This document shows positions 39,522 through 49,442 of a DNA stretch of 64,000 nt, piece after piece; position 1 is the first letter of the stretch; each line of letters starts with the position of its first letter. This DNA comes from Rhodovulum tesquicola (lineage in GTDB: Bacteria > Pseudomonadota > Alphaproteobacteria > Rhodobacterales > Rhodobacteraceae): positions 1-64,000 of the forward strand of contig NZ_JAMYDV010000009.1 of the NCBI RefSeq assembly GCF_024128855.1, given 5' to 3'. The notes under the pieces were generated by a model, which was not told the origin of the DNA, made no database searches, and saw nothing but the letters and a program-made list of their open reading frames with translations. The position numbers and the translations under genes are program-made.

Positions 39522-40040
39522 CTACTTGGTTTCCATGTATTTGACCGCGCTTTCCAGAAACAGCGCCTGTTCGCCGATCCGTTTCATCGTGCAATTGCCC
39601 GCGGCGGTCGTCGTATAGGGCGTGCCGCGGCGCATCATCGCCTCGACCGCGCAGCGGATCTCGCGCCATTCGGCCCATTTCTGCTGCTGGATTTCCAGAT
39701 CCTCGGTCAGGCTGAAGGGCACGTCCTTGGATTTCGGGTTCTTCGCGAAATTGGCATCCGCAGCCTTGGCAAGTACCATCATCCGGTCGTGGGCGGCCGC
39801 CATCCGGCCCGTCCAGTATTCCGACTCCTGCCCCATGCAGGCCGCGATATCGCTGGGCGAGGCGTTCTTGATTCGCTGGAAACAGGCACGGGCGGATTCG
39901 CCGATGCATGTCACCTCCGCCCCGGGGGTGCGCTGCTTTTCCAGGCATTCCAGCGTGGCATCGGGCGAGAACCGGACCTGTTGTGCCATTGCAGGGGCTG
40001 CGAGGGCCAGGCTTGCGGCAAGAAGAAGGGAGAGTCGCAT
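39522..40040 (-). CDS. LprI-like (DUF1311) secreted protein in the liu operon
   Basis: 172 residues from the ATG at 40040, behind an AAAGGTG ribosome site. Signal peptide MRLSLLLAASLALAAPAMAQ, then a DUF1311/LprI-type domain with cysteine pairs: LECLEKQ, VTCIGESARAC, DIAACMGQESEYW, EIRCAVEAMM, GNCTMK. In Mycobacterium LprI inhibits lysozyme; a periplasmic role is likely here too. It sits between isovaleryl-CoA dehydrogenase and MCC beta, all on one strand. Its link to leucine catabolism is not obvious. Confidence 0.8.
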   Translation of the reverse strand: MRLSLLLAASLALAAPAMAQQVRFSPDATLECLEKQRTPGAEVTCIGESARACFQRIKNASPSDIAACMGQESEYWTGRMAAAHDRMMVLAKAADANFAKNPKSKDVPFSLTEDLEIQQQKWAEWREIRCAVEAMMRRGTPYTTTAAGNCTMKRIGEQALFLESAVKYMETK

Positions 40041-40076
40041 GGGATCACCTTTCAAAGTTGATTTTGTGACTCAGCT

Positions 40077-41240
40077 TTACTCCATCGCCTTCATCAATTC
40101 ACGCCCAACCAGCATCCGCCGGATCTCGGACGTGCCTGCGCCGATCTCCATCAGCTTGGCGTCGCGGAACAGCCGCGCCACGGCGCTGTCGGCCAGAAAT
40201 CCAGCCCCGCCCATGGCTTGCACCGCCTGGTGGGCCTGCTTCATCGCCTCTTCGGACGCGTAAAGCACGCAGGCGGCGGCATCCTGGCGCGTCACCCGTC
40301 CGCGATCACAAGAACGTGCGACGGCATAGACATAGGCCCGGGCGCTGTTCATCGCCGTGTACATGTCGGCGATCTTGCCCTGCATCAGCTGGAAATTCCC
40401 GATGCTTTCGCCGAACTGCTTTCGGTCGCGCATGTAGGGCATGATCTCGTCCAGAGAGGCCGCCATGATTCCGGTGCCGATGCCGGCCAGGACCACGCGC
40501 TCGTAGTCCAGGCCCGACATCAGCACCCGAACGCCCTTGCCCTCCTCGCCAAGGACGTTCTCGAAGGGGACTTCCACATCGTCGAAGATCAGTTCGGCCG
40601 TGTTCGAGCCACGCATCCCGAGCTTGTCGAAATGCGGAGACGTGGAGAACCCCTTCATCGTTTTCTCGATGATGAAGGCCGTGATGCCCTTGGGCCCGGC
40701 CTCCGGGTCGGTCTTGGCATAGACCACCAGCGTATCGGCATCGGGACCGTTGGTGATCCAGTATTTCGTGCCGTTCAGCGTGTAATAGCCGTTCCTTTTC
40801 TCTGCGCGCAGCTTCATCGACACGACGTCGGACCCCGCCCCGGCCTCGGACATGGCAAGCGCGCCGACATGTTCGCCCGAAAGCAGACCGGGCAGGTATT
40901 TGCGTTTCTGCGCGTCGGTCCCGTTCAGTTTGATCTGGTTCACGCACAGGTTGGAATGCGCCCCGTAGGACAGCGATACCGAGGCCGAGGCGCGCGCGAT
41001 TTCCTCGACCGCGATCACATGGGCCAGATAGGACATGCCCGCGCCGCCATATTCCTCGGGCACGGTAATGCCCAGCAGCCCCAGATCACCCATCTCGCGC
41101 CAGAGCGCGGCCGGGAAGATGTTGGTCCGGTCGATTTCGGCCGCCATCGGCTTGACGCGCTCCTGCGCCCAGCGATGCACCATCTCGCGCAGAGCGGCGG
41201 TGTCCTCGTCGAGGTCGAATTCCATCGTGGCGGTGAACAT
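40077..41240 (-). CDS. liuA: Isovaleryl-CoA dehydrogenase
   Basis: 387 residues of the acyl-CoA dehydrogenase family, first step of the liu pathway. FAD and substrate regions include [21 protein letters not shown] and [19 protein letters not shown]. The Glu in [12 protein letters not shown] (E247) fits the catalytic base position of isovaleryl-CoA dehydrogenases, which distinguishes them from short-chain enzymes with a C-terminal Glu. The start at MFTATMEFD is supported by GGAGGAGG upstream; the open frame continues 33 codons further without conservation. Confidence 0.93.
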   Translation of the reverse strand: MFTATMEFDLDEDTAALREMVHRWAQERVKPMAAEIDRTNIFPAALWREMGDLGLLGITVPEEYGGAGMSYLAHVIAVEEIARASASVSLSYGAHSNLCVNQIKLNGTDAQKRKYLPGLLSGEHVGALAMSEAGAGSDVVSMKLRAEKRNGYYTLNGTKYWITNGPDADTLVVYAKTDPEAGPKGITAFIIEKTMKGFSTSPHFDKLGMRGSNTAELIFDDVEVPFENVLGEEGKGVRVLMSGLDYERVVLAGIGTGIMAASLDEIMPYMRDRKQFGESIGNFQLMQGKIADMYTAMNSARAYVYAVARSCDRGRVTRQDAAACVLYASEEAMKQAHQAVQAMGGAGFLADSAVARLFRDAKLMEIGAGTSEIRRMLVGRELMKAME

Positions 41241-41266
41241 CCGGCGCGCCTCCTCCAGGCACTTAT

Positions 41267-41280
41267 TGAACGCTTGTTCA
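41267..41280. promoter_or_regulatory. Inverted repeat upstream of liuA
   Basis: TGAAC (41267-41271), GCTT, GTTCA (41276-41280) is a perfect 14-bp palindrome, 27 bases before the liuA start. Spacing and half-sites resemble operators of TetR-family acyl-CoA regulators (GAAC-N4-GTTC). The liu operon likely starts here. No regulator gene is adjacent. Confidence 0.5.
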
Positions 41281-41376
41281 TTAAATAGCACCCCGGCGGG
41301 TGCGGCGTCAATCGTGCTGGCGGGGCGCGGGCGTCGCACCTACCCTGACCGCGGAAACGACCCCGGAGAATTCGCC

Positions 41377-41834
41377 ATGATCCGCGCCGCCCTTGCCGTG
41401 CTTCTTGCCCTGCAGCCGCTCGACGCGCCCGCACAGGAGGTCGGGCGCGTCGGCGTGGACTGGACCGGGAACGACATCATCCTCGAGGCGGTGGCCGATC
41501 CCAAGGTGAAGGGGGTGACCTGTCACATCGCCTATTTCAGCCGCTCGCTGATCGACCGGTTGAGCCAGGGCAACTGGTTCGAGGATCCGTCGAACGCCTC
41601 GATCGCTTGCCGCCAGACCGGCCCCATCGAGATCGGCCCGATCGACCGCAGCCAAGGCGGCGAGGAAGTGTTTCGTGAAAGCCGTCTCTGGTGCTGAAAT
41701 CGCTGCGCGTCCGTCGTGTCTTTGACGAGGCGAACCAGACGCTGATCTACCTGGTCCATGCCCGCGAACTGACTCAGGGCTCGGCCAAGATGTCGATCTC
41801 GACCGTGCCACTTTTCCGCTCGGGGGCCGAATAG
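41377..41834 (+). pseudogene. creA: creA-family gene with a frameshift
   Basis: The first frame gives a signal peptide (MIRAALAVLLALQPLDAPAQ) and a CreA-type domain (VGRVGVDWTGNDIILEAVADPKVKGVTCHI...GPIEIGPIDRSQGGEEVFRESR), then stops early at 41695-41697. From about 41685 the next frame continues exactly where CreA should: SLVLKSLRVRRVFDEANQ, then LIYLVHARELTQGSAKM, ending at TAG 41832-41834. One base appears to be missing between AGCCG and TCTCTG (41681-41690). The full family length (about 150 residues) is restored by one insertion. Either a pseudogene or a sequencing error. Divergent from liuA. Confidence 0.8.
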
Positions 41835-41861
41835 AGACCCCGCCGGACGCAGGTGCCCCGC

Positions 41862-43124
<1,263 letters not shown>

Positions 43125-43270
43125 ATCGGTCCTCTGCGGTCGTTCTGTGCGGCCCGTCCGGACCCTTTAGCCCGGAAGGCAGCCATTGCGCCCCACGCCA
43201 CCAAGCAGCGTAGGGCAGTCATTGCCGGGGCACAACGCCAAAATCCGGATGGATCGTCCCGGGTTTTGCG

Positions 43271-43903
43271 TCAGGCCTTGGTCCCTTCCACGGCTTCGCG
43301 GCTTTCGACGATCTGGTCGATCAGCCCCCAGGACTTGGCCGCCTCCGGATCCATGAAGTTGTCCCGCTCAAGCGCGTCCACCACTGCCTGGAACTCCTGA
43401 CCGGTGTGTTTCACGTAGATCTGGTTCAGCCGGTCCTTCAGCTTCTGCGTCTCCTGGGCGTGGATCATGATATCCGTCGCCTGGCCCTGGTAGCCGCCCG
43501 AGGGCTGGTGCACCATGATCCGCGAATTGGGCAGCGAGAAGCGCATCCCCGACGCACCGGCGGCCAGCAGAAGCGAACCCATCGACGCCGCCTGCCCCAC
43601 TACCAGGGTCGACACCTTGGGCTTGATGTACTGCATCGTGTCGTAGATCGACAGCCCCGAGGTCACCACGCCGCCGGGGCTGTTTATGTACATCGAGATG
43701 TCCTTGGTCGGGTTTTCGGCCTCGAGGTGCAGCAGTTGGGCCACGATCAGCGAGGACATCCCGTCATGGATCGGCCCGGTGATGAAGATGATCCGCTCCT
43801 TCAGAAGGCGCGAGAAGATGTCATAGGCCCGTTCGCCGCGCGAGGTCTGCTCGACCACCATGGGCACGAGGGTGTTCATGTAATGGTCGATCATGTCGGT
43901 CAT
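43271..43903 (-). CDS. clpP: ATP-dependent Clp protease proteolytic subunit ClpP
   Basis: 210 residues. Catalytic Ser107 lies in [14 protein letters not shown] and His132 in [15 protein letters not shown]; the handle region and [12 protein letters not shown] with the expected Asp follow. It forms the 14-mer chamber with ClpX. The start is at [15 protein letters not shown], with processing expected nearby; the longer frame to 44068 is not conserved. The 161-base gap upstream (43904-44064) shows no gene. Confidence 0.96.
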   Translation of the reverse strand: MTDMIDHYMNTLVPMVVEQTSRGERAYDIFSRLLKERIIFITGPIHDGMSSLIVAQLLHLEAENPTKDISMYINSPGGVVTSGLSIYDTMQYIKPKVSTLVVGQAASMGSLLLAAGASGMRFSLPNSRIMVHQPSGGYQGQATDIMIHAQETQKLKDRLNQIYVKHTGQEFQAVVDALERDNFMDPEAAKSWGLIDQIVESREAVEGTKA

Positions 43904-44064
43904 GTGCGCCTGCCTCAGGGATGCTGTGCGGGCCGGATGGCCCCTGTCTCCCCGAAGTCTTAGTTCCGGCTCCGGGGGCCTGCAAGGGATAGAGCAAAAT
44001 TGGACCGTTGTCGGTTGATGCGCCCCGGATCGCCCGAAGCGCAAGCAGCGATGGCCCCATTCGC

Positions 44065-44550
44065 TCAATTCGCGGGCGGTGCCTTGCGGATATCGCCGAG
44101 ATCCAGCACAGGCGCCACGTCCAGATGCCCCGCATCCAGAAGCCCCGCCACCCTTTCCAGCGCAGCGACCAGCATTGCCTGCTCCCAGTCGGGTAACGCC
44201 TCGAAGGCGGCGACATAGCGGTCGTGCAGCGGGTCAGGCGCGCGCGCGATGGCCTCGCGCCCGGCCTCGGTCACGAAGATGTTCATCTGACGGCGGTCGG
44301 CCTCCGAGCGGCGGCGCTCGACCAGGCCCTTTGCGACCAGCCGGTCGATCAGCGTGGTCATCGTGGGCTGCGACACCCCCATCCGCGCCGAAATTGCCTT
44401 GGGCGTGCTCTGCCCGGTCTCGGCCACGATCTGCAACACGCGGATCTGCACCGGAGTCAGTCCGGCGGCACGCGCCAGGTCGCGCCCGTAAAGCTCGGTC
44501 GCGCGCAGGATGCGGCGCAGGGCGATCAGGCTGACATCGGACCGTTTCAC
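44065..44550 (-). CDS. ectR: MarR-family transcriptional regulator, probable repressor of the ectoine operon
   Basis: 161 residues with a MarR-type winged helix: helix-turn-helix at [24 protein letters not shown] and wing [21 protein letters not shown]. It is encoded back to back with ectABC-ask, the position of EctR regulators in halophilic and methylotrophic bacteria. The GTG at 44550 follows GGAGG four bases earlier and is preferred over an ATG twelve codons upstream (44586), though spacing is short. Inverted repeats overlapping its own ribosome site suggest autoregulation. Confidence 0.85.
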   Translation of the reverse strand: MKRSDVSLIALRRILRATELYGRDLARAAGLTPVQIRVLQIVAETGQSTPKAISARMGVSQPTMTTLIDRLVAKGLVERRRSEADRRQMNIFVTEAGREAIARAPDPLHDRYVAAFEALPDWEQAMLVAALERVAGLLDAGHLDVAPVLDLGDIRKAPPAN

Positions 44551-44559
44551 GACACCTCC

Positions 44560-44630
44560 TTCGACTGACGAAGCGACCGTTCCCACCGATCCGGGCGACT
44601 CGCAAGCGTAATTTTTTCGTCTTACGAAGC
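44560..44630. promoter_or_regulatory. Two near-identical inverted repeats in front of ectR
   Basis: TTCGACTGACGAAGC (44560-44574) and TTCGTCTTACGAAGC (44616-44630) agree at 13 of 15 positions, and both have TTCG...CGAA dyad symmetry. They lie 56 bases apart; the first touches the ectR ribosome site. They look like paired operator sites of a MarR-type dimer, most simply EctR itself. Confidence 0.55.
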
Positions 44631-44634
44631 ATTT

Positions 44635-44648
44635 ATGACACCTGTCAT
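44635..44648. promoter_or_regulatory. Perfect 14-bp palindrome in the ectR-ectA gap
   Basis: ATGACA (44635-44640), CC, TGTCAT (44643-44648). It sits just beyond the second TTCG repeat and differs from it in sequence, so it may be a site for another regulator or part of the ectR promoter region. Confidence 0.4.
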
Positions 44649-44683
44649 CCCATGAACTTGCGTGTATGAACCCAAATATAAGC

Positions 44684-44703
44684 CTATAAATAGCTATTTA
44701 TAG
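44684..44703. promoter_or_regulatory. Perfect 20-bp palindrome, candidate EctR operator for ectA
   Basis: CTATAAATAGCTATTTATAG is identical to its reverse complement. Its core can be read as 8-bp half-sites TATAAATA and TATTTATA with a 2-bp spacer, the layout I recall for the published EctR1 operator of Methylomicrobium alcaliphilum. It ends 38 bases before the candidate ectA -35. The last five bases and what follows (TATAGCGTC) recur at the -10 element (44767-44775). Confidence 0.6.
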
Positions 44704-44741
44704 CGTCATCAATCCAGAAATCTCCCCACAAACTTAGCCTG

Positions 44742-44770
44742 TTGAAATTTCTTTTGACTAACTATATATA
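44742..44770 (+). promoter_or_regulatory. Candidate ectA promoter
   Basis: TTGAAA (44742-44747), 17-base spacer, TATATA (44765-44770). This is a near-consensus sigma70 pair, rare in this GC-rich DNA. The -10 lies inside a short palindrome CTATATATAG (44762-44771), so a repressor bound there would block it. The ectA ATG is 30 bases downstream of the -10. Confidence 0.6.
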
Positions 44771-44800
44771 GCGTCGCAACAGGACGGAGGACAGATCATC

Positions 44801-45340
44801 ATGGTCGAGACCATCGAAGCGAAACCGCTCTCTCGCACCGCGCCCATCACCTTCCGCCGCCCCACCGGGGCGGATGGCGAGGCGGTTTGGGCGCTGATCC
44901 GGGCGTGCAAGCCGCTCGACGAAAACTCGCTCTACTGCAACCTGATCCAATGCGATCACTTCGGCGACACATGCATCCTTGCCGAGATCGAGGGGCAGGT
45001 CGTGGGCTGGATCTCGGCCTATCTGCTGCCCTCCGACCCCGAGACGCTGTTCATCTGGCAGGTGGCCGTGTCCGGCCGCGCGCGCGGACGCGGACTCGGC
45101 CGCAAGATGCTGTTCGCGCTTCTCGAACGCGACGCCTGCGCTGGCGTGATGCGGCTTCAGACCACGATCACGCCGGACAATGACGCCTCCTGGGGACTGT
45201 TCCGTGGCGTGGCCCGCCGCTTGGGCGCGCGCCTCACGGACAAGCCGCATTTCACGCGCGATGACCATTTCGGCGGCCGCCACGCGACCGAGCACATGGT
45301 CACGATCCGGCTGGCCGAAGCGCTGCCGCTGGCCGCCTGA
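44801..45340 (+). CDS. ectA: L-2,4-diaminobutyrate acetyltransferase
   Basis: 179 residues, a GNAT acetyltransferase that makes N-gamma-acetyl-2,4-diaminobutyrate, the second step of ectoine synthesis. The acetyl-CoA loop is QVAVSGRARGRGLGRKM. The family-specific region DENSLYCNLIQCDHFGDTC is intact, as is the C-terminal DDHFGGRHATEHM. First gene of ectABC-ask, behind a GGAGG site ten bases upstream. Confidence 0.95.
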   Translation: MVETIEAKPLSRTAPITFRRPTGADGEAVWALIRACKPLDENSLYCNLIQCDHFGDTCILAEIEGQVVGWISAYLLPSDPETLFIWQVAVSGRARGRGLGRKMLFALLERDACAGVMRLQTTITPDNDASWGLFRGVARRLGARLTDKPHFTRDDHFGGRHATEHMVTIRLAEALPLAA

Positions 45341-45384
45341 TCCGACCCTCATCCGTTTCCATATCGAAAACAAGGGGATGCCCC

Positions 45385-46671
45385 ATGTCGACTGTTCCGA
45401 CAGCCGAAACCGACATCTACGCGCGCCGCGAATCCGCCGTGCGCTCCTATTGCCGCAGCTTTCCGGTCAGCTTCGCCCGCGCCGAGGGCGCAACCCTGAT
45501 CGATGCCGACGGCAATTCCTATATCGACTTCCTCGCAGGCTGTTCCTCGCTGAACTATGGCCATAACGACCCCGACATGAAGGCCGCGCTGGTCGAGCAT
45601 ATCCAGCGCGACGGGATCGCGCATGCGCTCGACATGCATACCGAGGAAAAGGCCGCCTTCCTCGCGGCCTTCGAGCACCATATCCTGCATCCGCGCGGGA
45701 TGGAGCATCGCGTGATGATGACCGGCCCTACCGGCACCAACGCGGTCGAGGCCGCGCTCAAGCTGGCGCGCAAGGTCACGGGACGGCGCAACGTGATCGC
45801 CTTCACCAACGGTTTCCACGGCATGACGCTGGGCGCGCTCGCTCTGACCGGCAATGCGGGCAAGCGCGCGGGCGCGGGCACCGCCCTGCCCGACGTGACG
45901 CATCTGCCCTACGAAAACAGCATGGGCGAGGACGTGGACACGCTGGAGTTGATCGAGACGCTGCTCACGAACCCCTCGTCCGGGATCGAGCCCCCCGCGG
46001 CCTTCGTCGTGGAACTGGTGCAGGGCGAAGGCGGGCTGAACGCCGCCTCCTGCGAATGGGTGCAGGGCATCGCGCGGATCGCCCGCGAACACGGCGCGCT
46101 GCTGATCGTCGACGACATCCAGGCCGGGATGGGCCGCACCGGCAGTTTCTTCAGCTTCGACCACATGGGCATCGAACCCGACATGGTGACGCTGGCGAAA
46201 TCGCTGTCGGGGTTCGGCCTGCCCTTTGCCTGCGTGCTGGTCCGGCCCGAACACGACATCTGGAAACCGGCCGAGCATAACGGCACCTTCCGCGGCAACA
46301 CCCATGCCTTCGTGACCGCCCGCGTCGCGCTGGAGAAGTTCTGGGCCGACGACACGCTCAGGAACCAGATCGCGCTGAAATCCCAGGTTCTGGAAGAACG
46401 GCTGAACACGATCGCCGCCCGGATCGAGGGCGCGCGCCTCAAGGGACGCGGCATGATGCGCGGCGTCGATGTCGGCTCGGGCGAACTTGCCGGCCGGATC
46501 TGCGCCGAAGCCTTCCGCCATGGCCTCGTGATCGAGACCTCGGGCGCCCATGACGAGGTGGTCAAGGTGCTCGCCCCCCTCACCATCCCGATGGAGCAGT
46601 TCCGCCAGGGTCTCGACATCCTGGAGGCGGCGGTGGAGACGCTCGTCCCTTTCCCGGTGGCGGCGGAGTAG
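45385..46671 (+). CDS. ectB: Diaminobutyrate--2-oxoglutarate transaminase
   Basis: 428 residues, a PLP-dependent class III aminotransferase that converts aspartate semialdehyde to 2,4-diaminobutyrate with glutamate as amino donor. The PLP-binding Lys is K272 in TLAKSLSG, preceded by the cofactor Asp region LLIVDDIQAGMGRTG. Also visible are MMTGPTGTNAVEAALKLAR and NTHAF. Forty-four bases after ectA and four before ectC. Confidence 0.96.
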   Translation: MSTVPTAETDIYARRESAVRSYCRSFPVSFARAEGATLIDADGNSYIDFLAGCSSLNYGHNDPDMKAALVEHIQRDGIAHALDMHTEEKAAFLAAFEHHILHPRGMEHRVMMTGPTGTNAVEAALKLARKVTGRRNVIAFTNGFHGMTLGALALTGNAGKRAGAGTALPDVTHLPYENSMGEDVDTLELIETLLTNPSSGIEPPAAFVVELVQGEGGLNAASCEWVQGIARIAREHGALLIVDDIQAGMGRTGSFFSFDHMGIEPDMVTLAKSLSGFGLPFACVLVRPEHDIWKPAEHNGTFRGNTHAFVTARVALEKFWADDTLRNQIALKSQVLEERLNTIAARIEGARLKGRGMMRGVDVGSGELAGRICAEAFRHGLVIETSGAHDEVVKVLAPLTIPMEQFRQGLDILEAAVETLVPFPVAAE

Positions 46672-46675
46672 GCCC

Positions 46676-47071
46676 ATGATCGTACGCGACTTTCACAAGC
46701 TCAAGGACACGAACCGCGCGGTCTCGGATGCGCAATGGACCTCGGTGCGCATGCTGCTGGCCGATGACGGGATGGGGTTTTCCTTCCACATCACCACGCT
46801 GGCTGCGGGCTCGGACCACACGTTCCACTACAAGCATCATTTCGAGAGCGTCTACTGCATCTCGGGGCGCGGCGCGATCACCGACCTCGCCTCGGGCGAG
46901 ACCTTCGAGATCCGGCCCGGCGTGATGTATGCCCTCGATCAGCACGACCGGCACACCATCCGCGCCGACGAGGATCTGGTGATGGCCTGCTGCTTCAACC
47001 CGCCGGTGACCGGCACCGAGGTGCACCGCGAGGACGGATCCTACGCGCCGGCCGCGGCCCTCGCCGACTGA
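46676..47071 (+). CDS. ectC: L-ectoine synthase
   Basis: 131 residues, a cupin that closes the ring of N-gamma-acetyldiaminobutyrate to ectoine. The start MIVRDFHKLKDTNRAV and the metal/cupin residues in ESVYCISGRGAI, ALDQHDRHTIRA are typical. No ectD hydroxylase gene follows, so the cluster supports ectoine, not 5-hydroxyectoine, from this locus. Confidence 0.96.
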   Translation: MIVRDFHKLKDTNRAVSDAQWTSVRMLLADDGMGFSFHITTLAAGSDHTFHYKHHFESVYCISGRGAITDLASGETFEIRPGVMYALDQHDRHTIRADEDLVMACCFNPPVTGTEVHREDGSYAPAAALAD

Positions 47072-47121
47072 CATCTCCAGACAAGGGCGCCCCCGGGGTC
47101 AACCCGGGCGGCGACAGGACC

Positions 47122-48555
47122 GTGACCAAGCATCCCCACACCGTCGAGAAGATCGGCGGCACCTCCATGAGCCGCGTCCACGAATTGTGCGACACGCTCT
47201 TCATCGGCGACCGCGCGGGCGACGCGCTCTATCACCGCGTCTTCGTGGTCTCGGCATTCGCCGGCATCACCAACCTGCTGCTGGAACACAAGAAATCGGG
47301 CGAACCGGGCGTCTATGCGCTGTTCTCCAACGCCGACAACGACCACGGCTGGTCGGACGCGCTGAACCGCGTCGCCGACGCCATGCGCGCCGCCCATGCG
47401 CAGGTTCTGGACCACCCCGGCGACCTCGCCGCCGCCGACGATTTCGTGCGCGACCGCATCGAGGGCGCGCGCTCCTGCCTGATCGACTTGCAACGGCTCT
47501 GTTCCTACGGGCATTTCCGCCTGTCGAGCCATATGGCGGTGATCCGCGAACTCCTCTCGGGCCTCGGCGAGGCGCATTCCGCCTTCGTGACCGCCACGCT
47601 CCTGCGACGCCGTGGTGTCGATGCCCGCTTCGTCGATCTCTCGGGCTGGCGCGACGAGGGCGAGCACAGCCTCGAAGACCGGATCGTGCAGGGAATGCGC
47701 GATGTCGATCTCTCGCGCGAGATGCCCATCGTCACAGGCTATGCCCAATGCGTCGAAGGACTGATGGCCGAATTCGACCGCGGCTATTCCGAGGTGACCT
47801 TCTCGAAACTCGCCGTGCTGACCGGCGCGGCCGAAGCGATCATCCACAAGGAATTCCACCTGTCCTCGGCCGACCCGAAGATCGTGGGCGCGGAAAATGT
47901 CGTGAAGCTGGGCCACACCAATTACGACGTGGCCGACCAGCTCTCGAACATGGGGATGGAGGCGGTCCACCCCAAGGCCGCCAAGATGCTGCGCCAGGCG
48001 GGCATCCCGCTGCGCGTGACCAACGCGTTCGAGCCGCACGATCCGGGCACGCTCATCGACGACGCCGAGGCGGGCGCAGCCCGGGTCGAGATGGTCACCG
48101 GACTCGGCGTCTATGCGCTCGAACTCTTCGAGCAGGACATGGTGGGAGTGAAGGGGTATGATAGCGCCATCCTCGAGGCACTAACACGCCACCGGGTGCG
48201 CATCGTCGCCAAGACCTCGAACGCCAACACGATCACCCATTACCTGGATGCGGGGCTGAAATCGGTGCGCCGGGTCGAACGCGACCTCGCGGCGCGCTAT
48301 CCGACCGCCAGCCTCAAGGCGCGCAACCTCGCCGTGGTGGCCGCGATCGGGCGCGACCTCGCCGGGCTCAGGGTGCTGTCGCGCGGGCTTGCCGCGCTCG
48401 AGTCCGCGGGGATCGACCCCGTCGCCGTCCAGCAGACCACCCGCGACGTGGACGCGCAGTTCGTCGTGCCCCGCGACCGGATGGAGGACGCTATCCGCGC
48501 GCTTCACGCCGTTCTTGTCGAGAACCGCAAGACCGCCCCGCGCCTGGCCGCCTGA
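47122..48555 (+). CDS. ask: Aspartate kinase of the ectoine operon (Ask_Ect)
   Basis: 477 residues from a GTG start (47122). It phosphorylates aspartate to supply the semialdehyde used by EctB. The family motif is TVEKIGGTSMSR instead of the usual KFGGTS, as in Ask_Ect enzymes; the two C-terminal ACT-like regions (VRIVAKTSNANTI; LAVVAAIGRDLAG) follow. A dedicated kinase lets flux enter ectoine outside lysine/threonine feedback. Last gene of ectABC-ask. Confidence 0.92.
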   Translation: MTKHPHTVEKIGGTSMSRVHELCDTLFIGDRAGDALYHRVFVVSAFAGITNLLLEHKKSGEPGVYALFSNADNDHGWSDALNRVADAMRAAHAQVLDHPGDLAAADDFVRDRIEGARSCLIDLQRLCSYGHFRLSSHMAVIRELLSGLGEAHSAFVTATLLRRRGVDARFVDLSGWRDEGEHSLEDRIVQGMRDVDLSREMPIVTGYAQCVEGLMAEFDRGYSEVTFSKLAVLTGAAEAIIHKEFHLSSADPKIVGAENVVKLGHTNYDVADQLSNMGMEAVHPKAAKMLRQAGIPLRVTNAFEPHDPGTLIDDAEAGAARVEMVTGLGVYALELFEQDMVGVKGYDSAILEALTRHRVRIVAKTSNANTITHYLDAGLKSVRRVERDLAARYPTASLKARNLAVVAAIGRDLAGLRVLSRGLAALESAGIDPVAVQQTTRDVDAQFVVPRDRMEDAIRALHAVLVENRKTAPRLAA

Positions 48556-48690
48556 GTCCGGCGCGGGGCGCGCATTTGCCCCCTCCATCCGTAGAAGAGC
48601 CCGCAGCGCGCCTCCGGCGTCATCCCCTGCCCCGGACCCCGATCCGGGGCCACTACTCTCTCGCAACGCACCGGGCCATGCCGCCCACGG

Positions 48691-48809
48691 CCTTCTTCTT
48701 GGCCGAAATACCCCCGCCGGAGGCGCGCGGGCCAAAGGCCCGCGCCACGCCCAACCCCGGACAAGCGGGGCGCCTGCGCCCCGCGCCAGCCGGGGGCGGG
48801 AGCGCCCCC
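48691..48809 (-). repeat. Dispersed hairpin repeat, copy C
   Basis: On the minus strand it begins at the ynjD-type gene's stop codon (48810-48812) with GGGGGCGCTCCCGCCCCCGG, continues through hairpins including GCGCGGGCC-TTT-GGCCCGCGC, and ends in GGGGGTATTTCGGCCAAGAAG. It closely resembles copy D over about 110 bases. It lies in the 254-base gap between the convergent ask and ABC-transporter genes, where I see no gene. Confidence 0.75.
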
Positions 48810-49442
48810 TCAGCCCAGTTCGACCACGCATCCCCCCGCGGCCGCGGCATCGGCCGCGTCATGGGTCACCAGAAGCACCGGCAGCCCCCGCGCCCGGGCG
48901 CGCGCAAAGACCATCTCGCGCACCTGCACCCTCAGACCGGCATCCAGCCGCGAGAACGGCTCGTCCAGCAGCAGCGCGCGCGGTTCGGCCAAGAGCATCC
49001 GCATCAGGGCGACGCGCGCCTTTTGCCCGCCCGACAGCGTCGCGGGATCGCGATCCGCAAAGCCCGCCAGCCCGACCTCGGCAAGCGCCGCCGCCACGCG
49101 CGCCGCCCGTGCCGACCGCCCCCGCACCGCGCGCGGCAGGCCGAAGGCCAGGTTGCCGCCGACGCTCAGATGCGGGAACAGCAGCTCCTCCTGATAGAGG
49201 ATGCCCACCCGCCGCGCCTCGGGCGGCTGGCGCGTGATCTCGCACCCGTCAAGCCGCACCCGCCCCGTCATCGCGAAGCTCGGTGCCAGCGTGCCCATGA
49301 TCGCCGAAAGAAGCGTGGACTTGCCCGATCCCGACGGCCCCATCACGCTCAGTACCTCGCCCGGCGCGATATCTGCCTCCAGCGCCACAAGCGGCACCCC
49401 GGCGCGCGTTATCCTCAGCCCCTCCAGCCGCAACCCCGCCAT
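48810..49442 (-). CDS. ynjD: ABC transporter ATP-binding protein (YnjD type)
   Basis: 210 residues, short for an importer ATPase, as in YnjD and ThiQ. Walker A GPSGSGKST, signature LSGGQKARVAL, Walker B ALLLDEPFSRLD and switch His in LLVTHDAADA are all present. It energises the permease encoded just upstream; the genes overlap by one base. Cytoplasmic face of the membrane. Substrate unknown. Confidence 0.88.
   Translation of the reverse strand: MAGLRLEGLRITRAGVPLVALEADIAPGEVLSVMGPSGSGKSTLLSAIMGTLAPSFAMTGRVRLDGCEITRQPPEARRVGILYQEELLFPHLSVGGNLAFGLPRAVRGRSARAARVAAALAEVGLAGFADRDPATLSGGQKARVALMRMLLAEPRALLLDEPFSRLDAGLRVQVREMVFARARARGLPVLLVTHDAADAAAAGGCVVELG

Noticed and set aside
44801-48555. An ectD (ectoine hydroxylase) gene in the ectoine cluster
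   Set aside because: None of the genes has the iron-dependent dioxygenase pattern; only ectA, ectB, ectC and ask are present. It could lie elsewhere in the genome.
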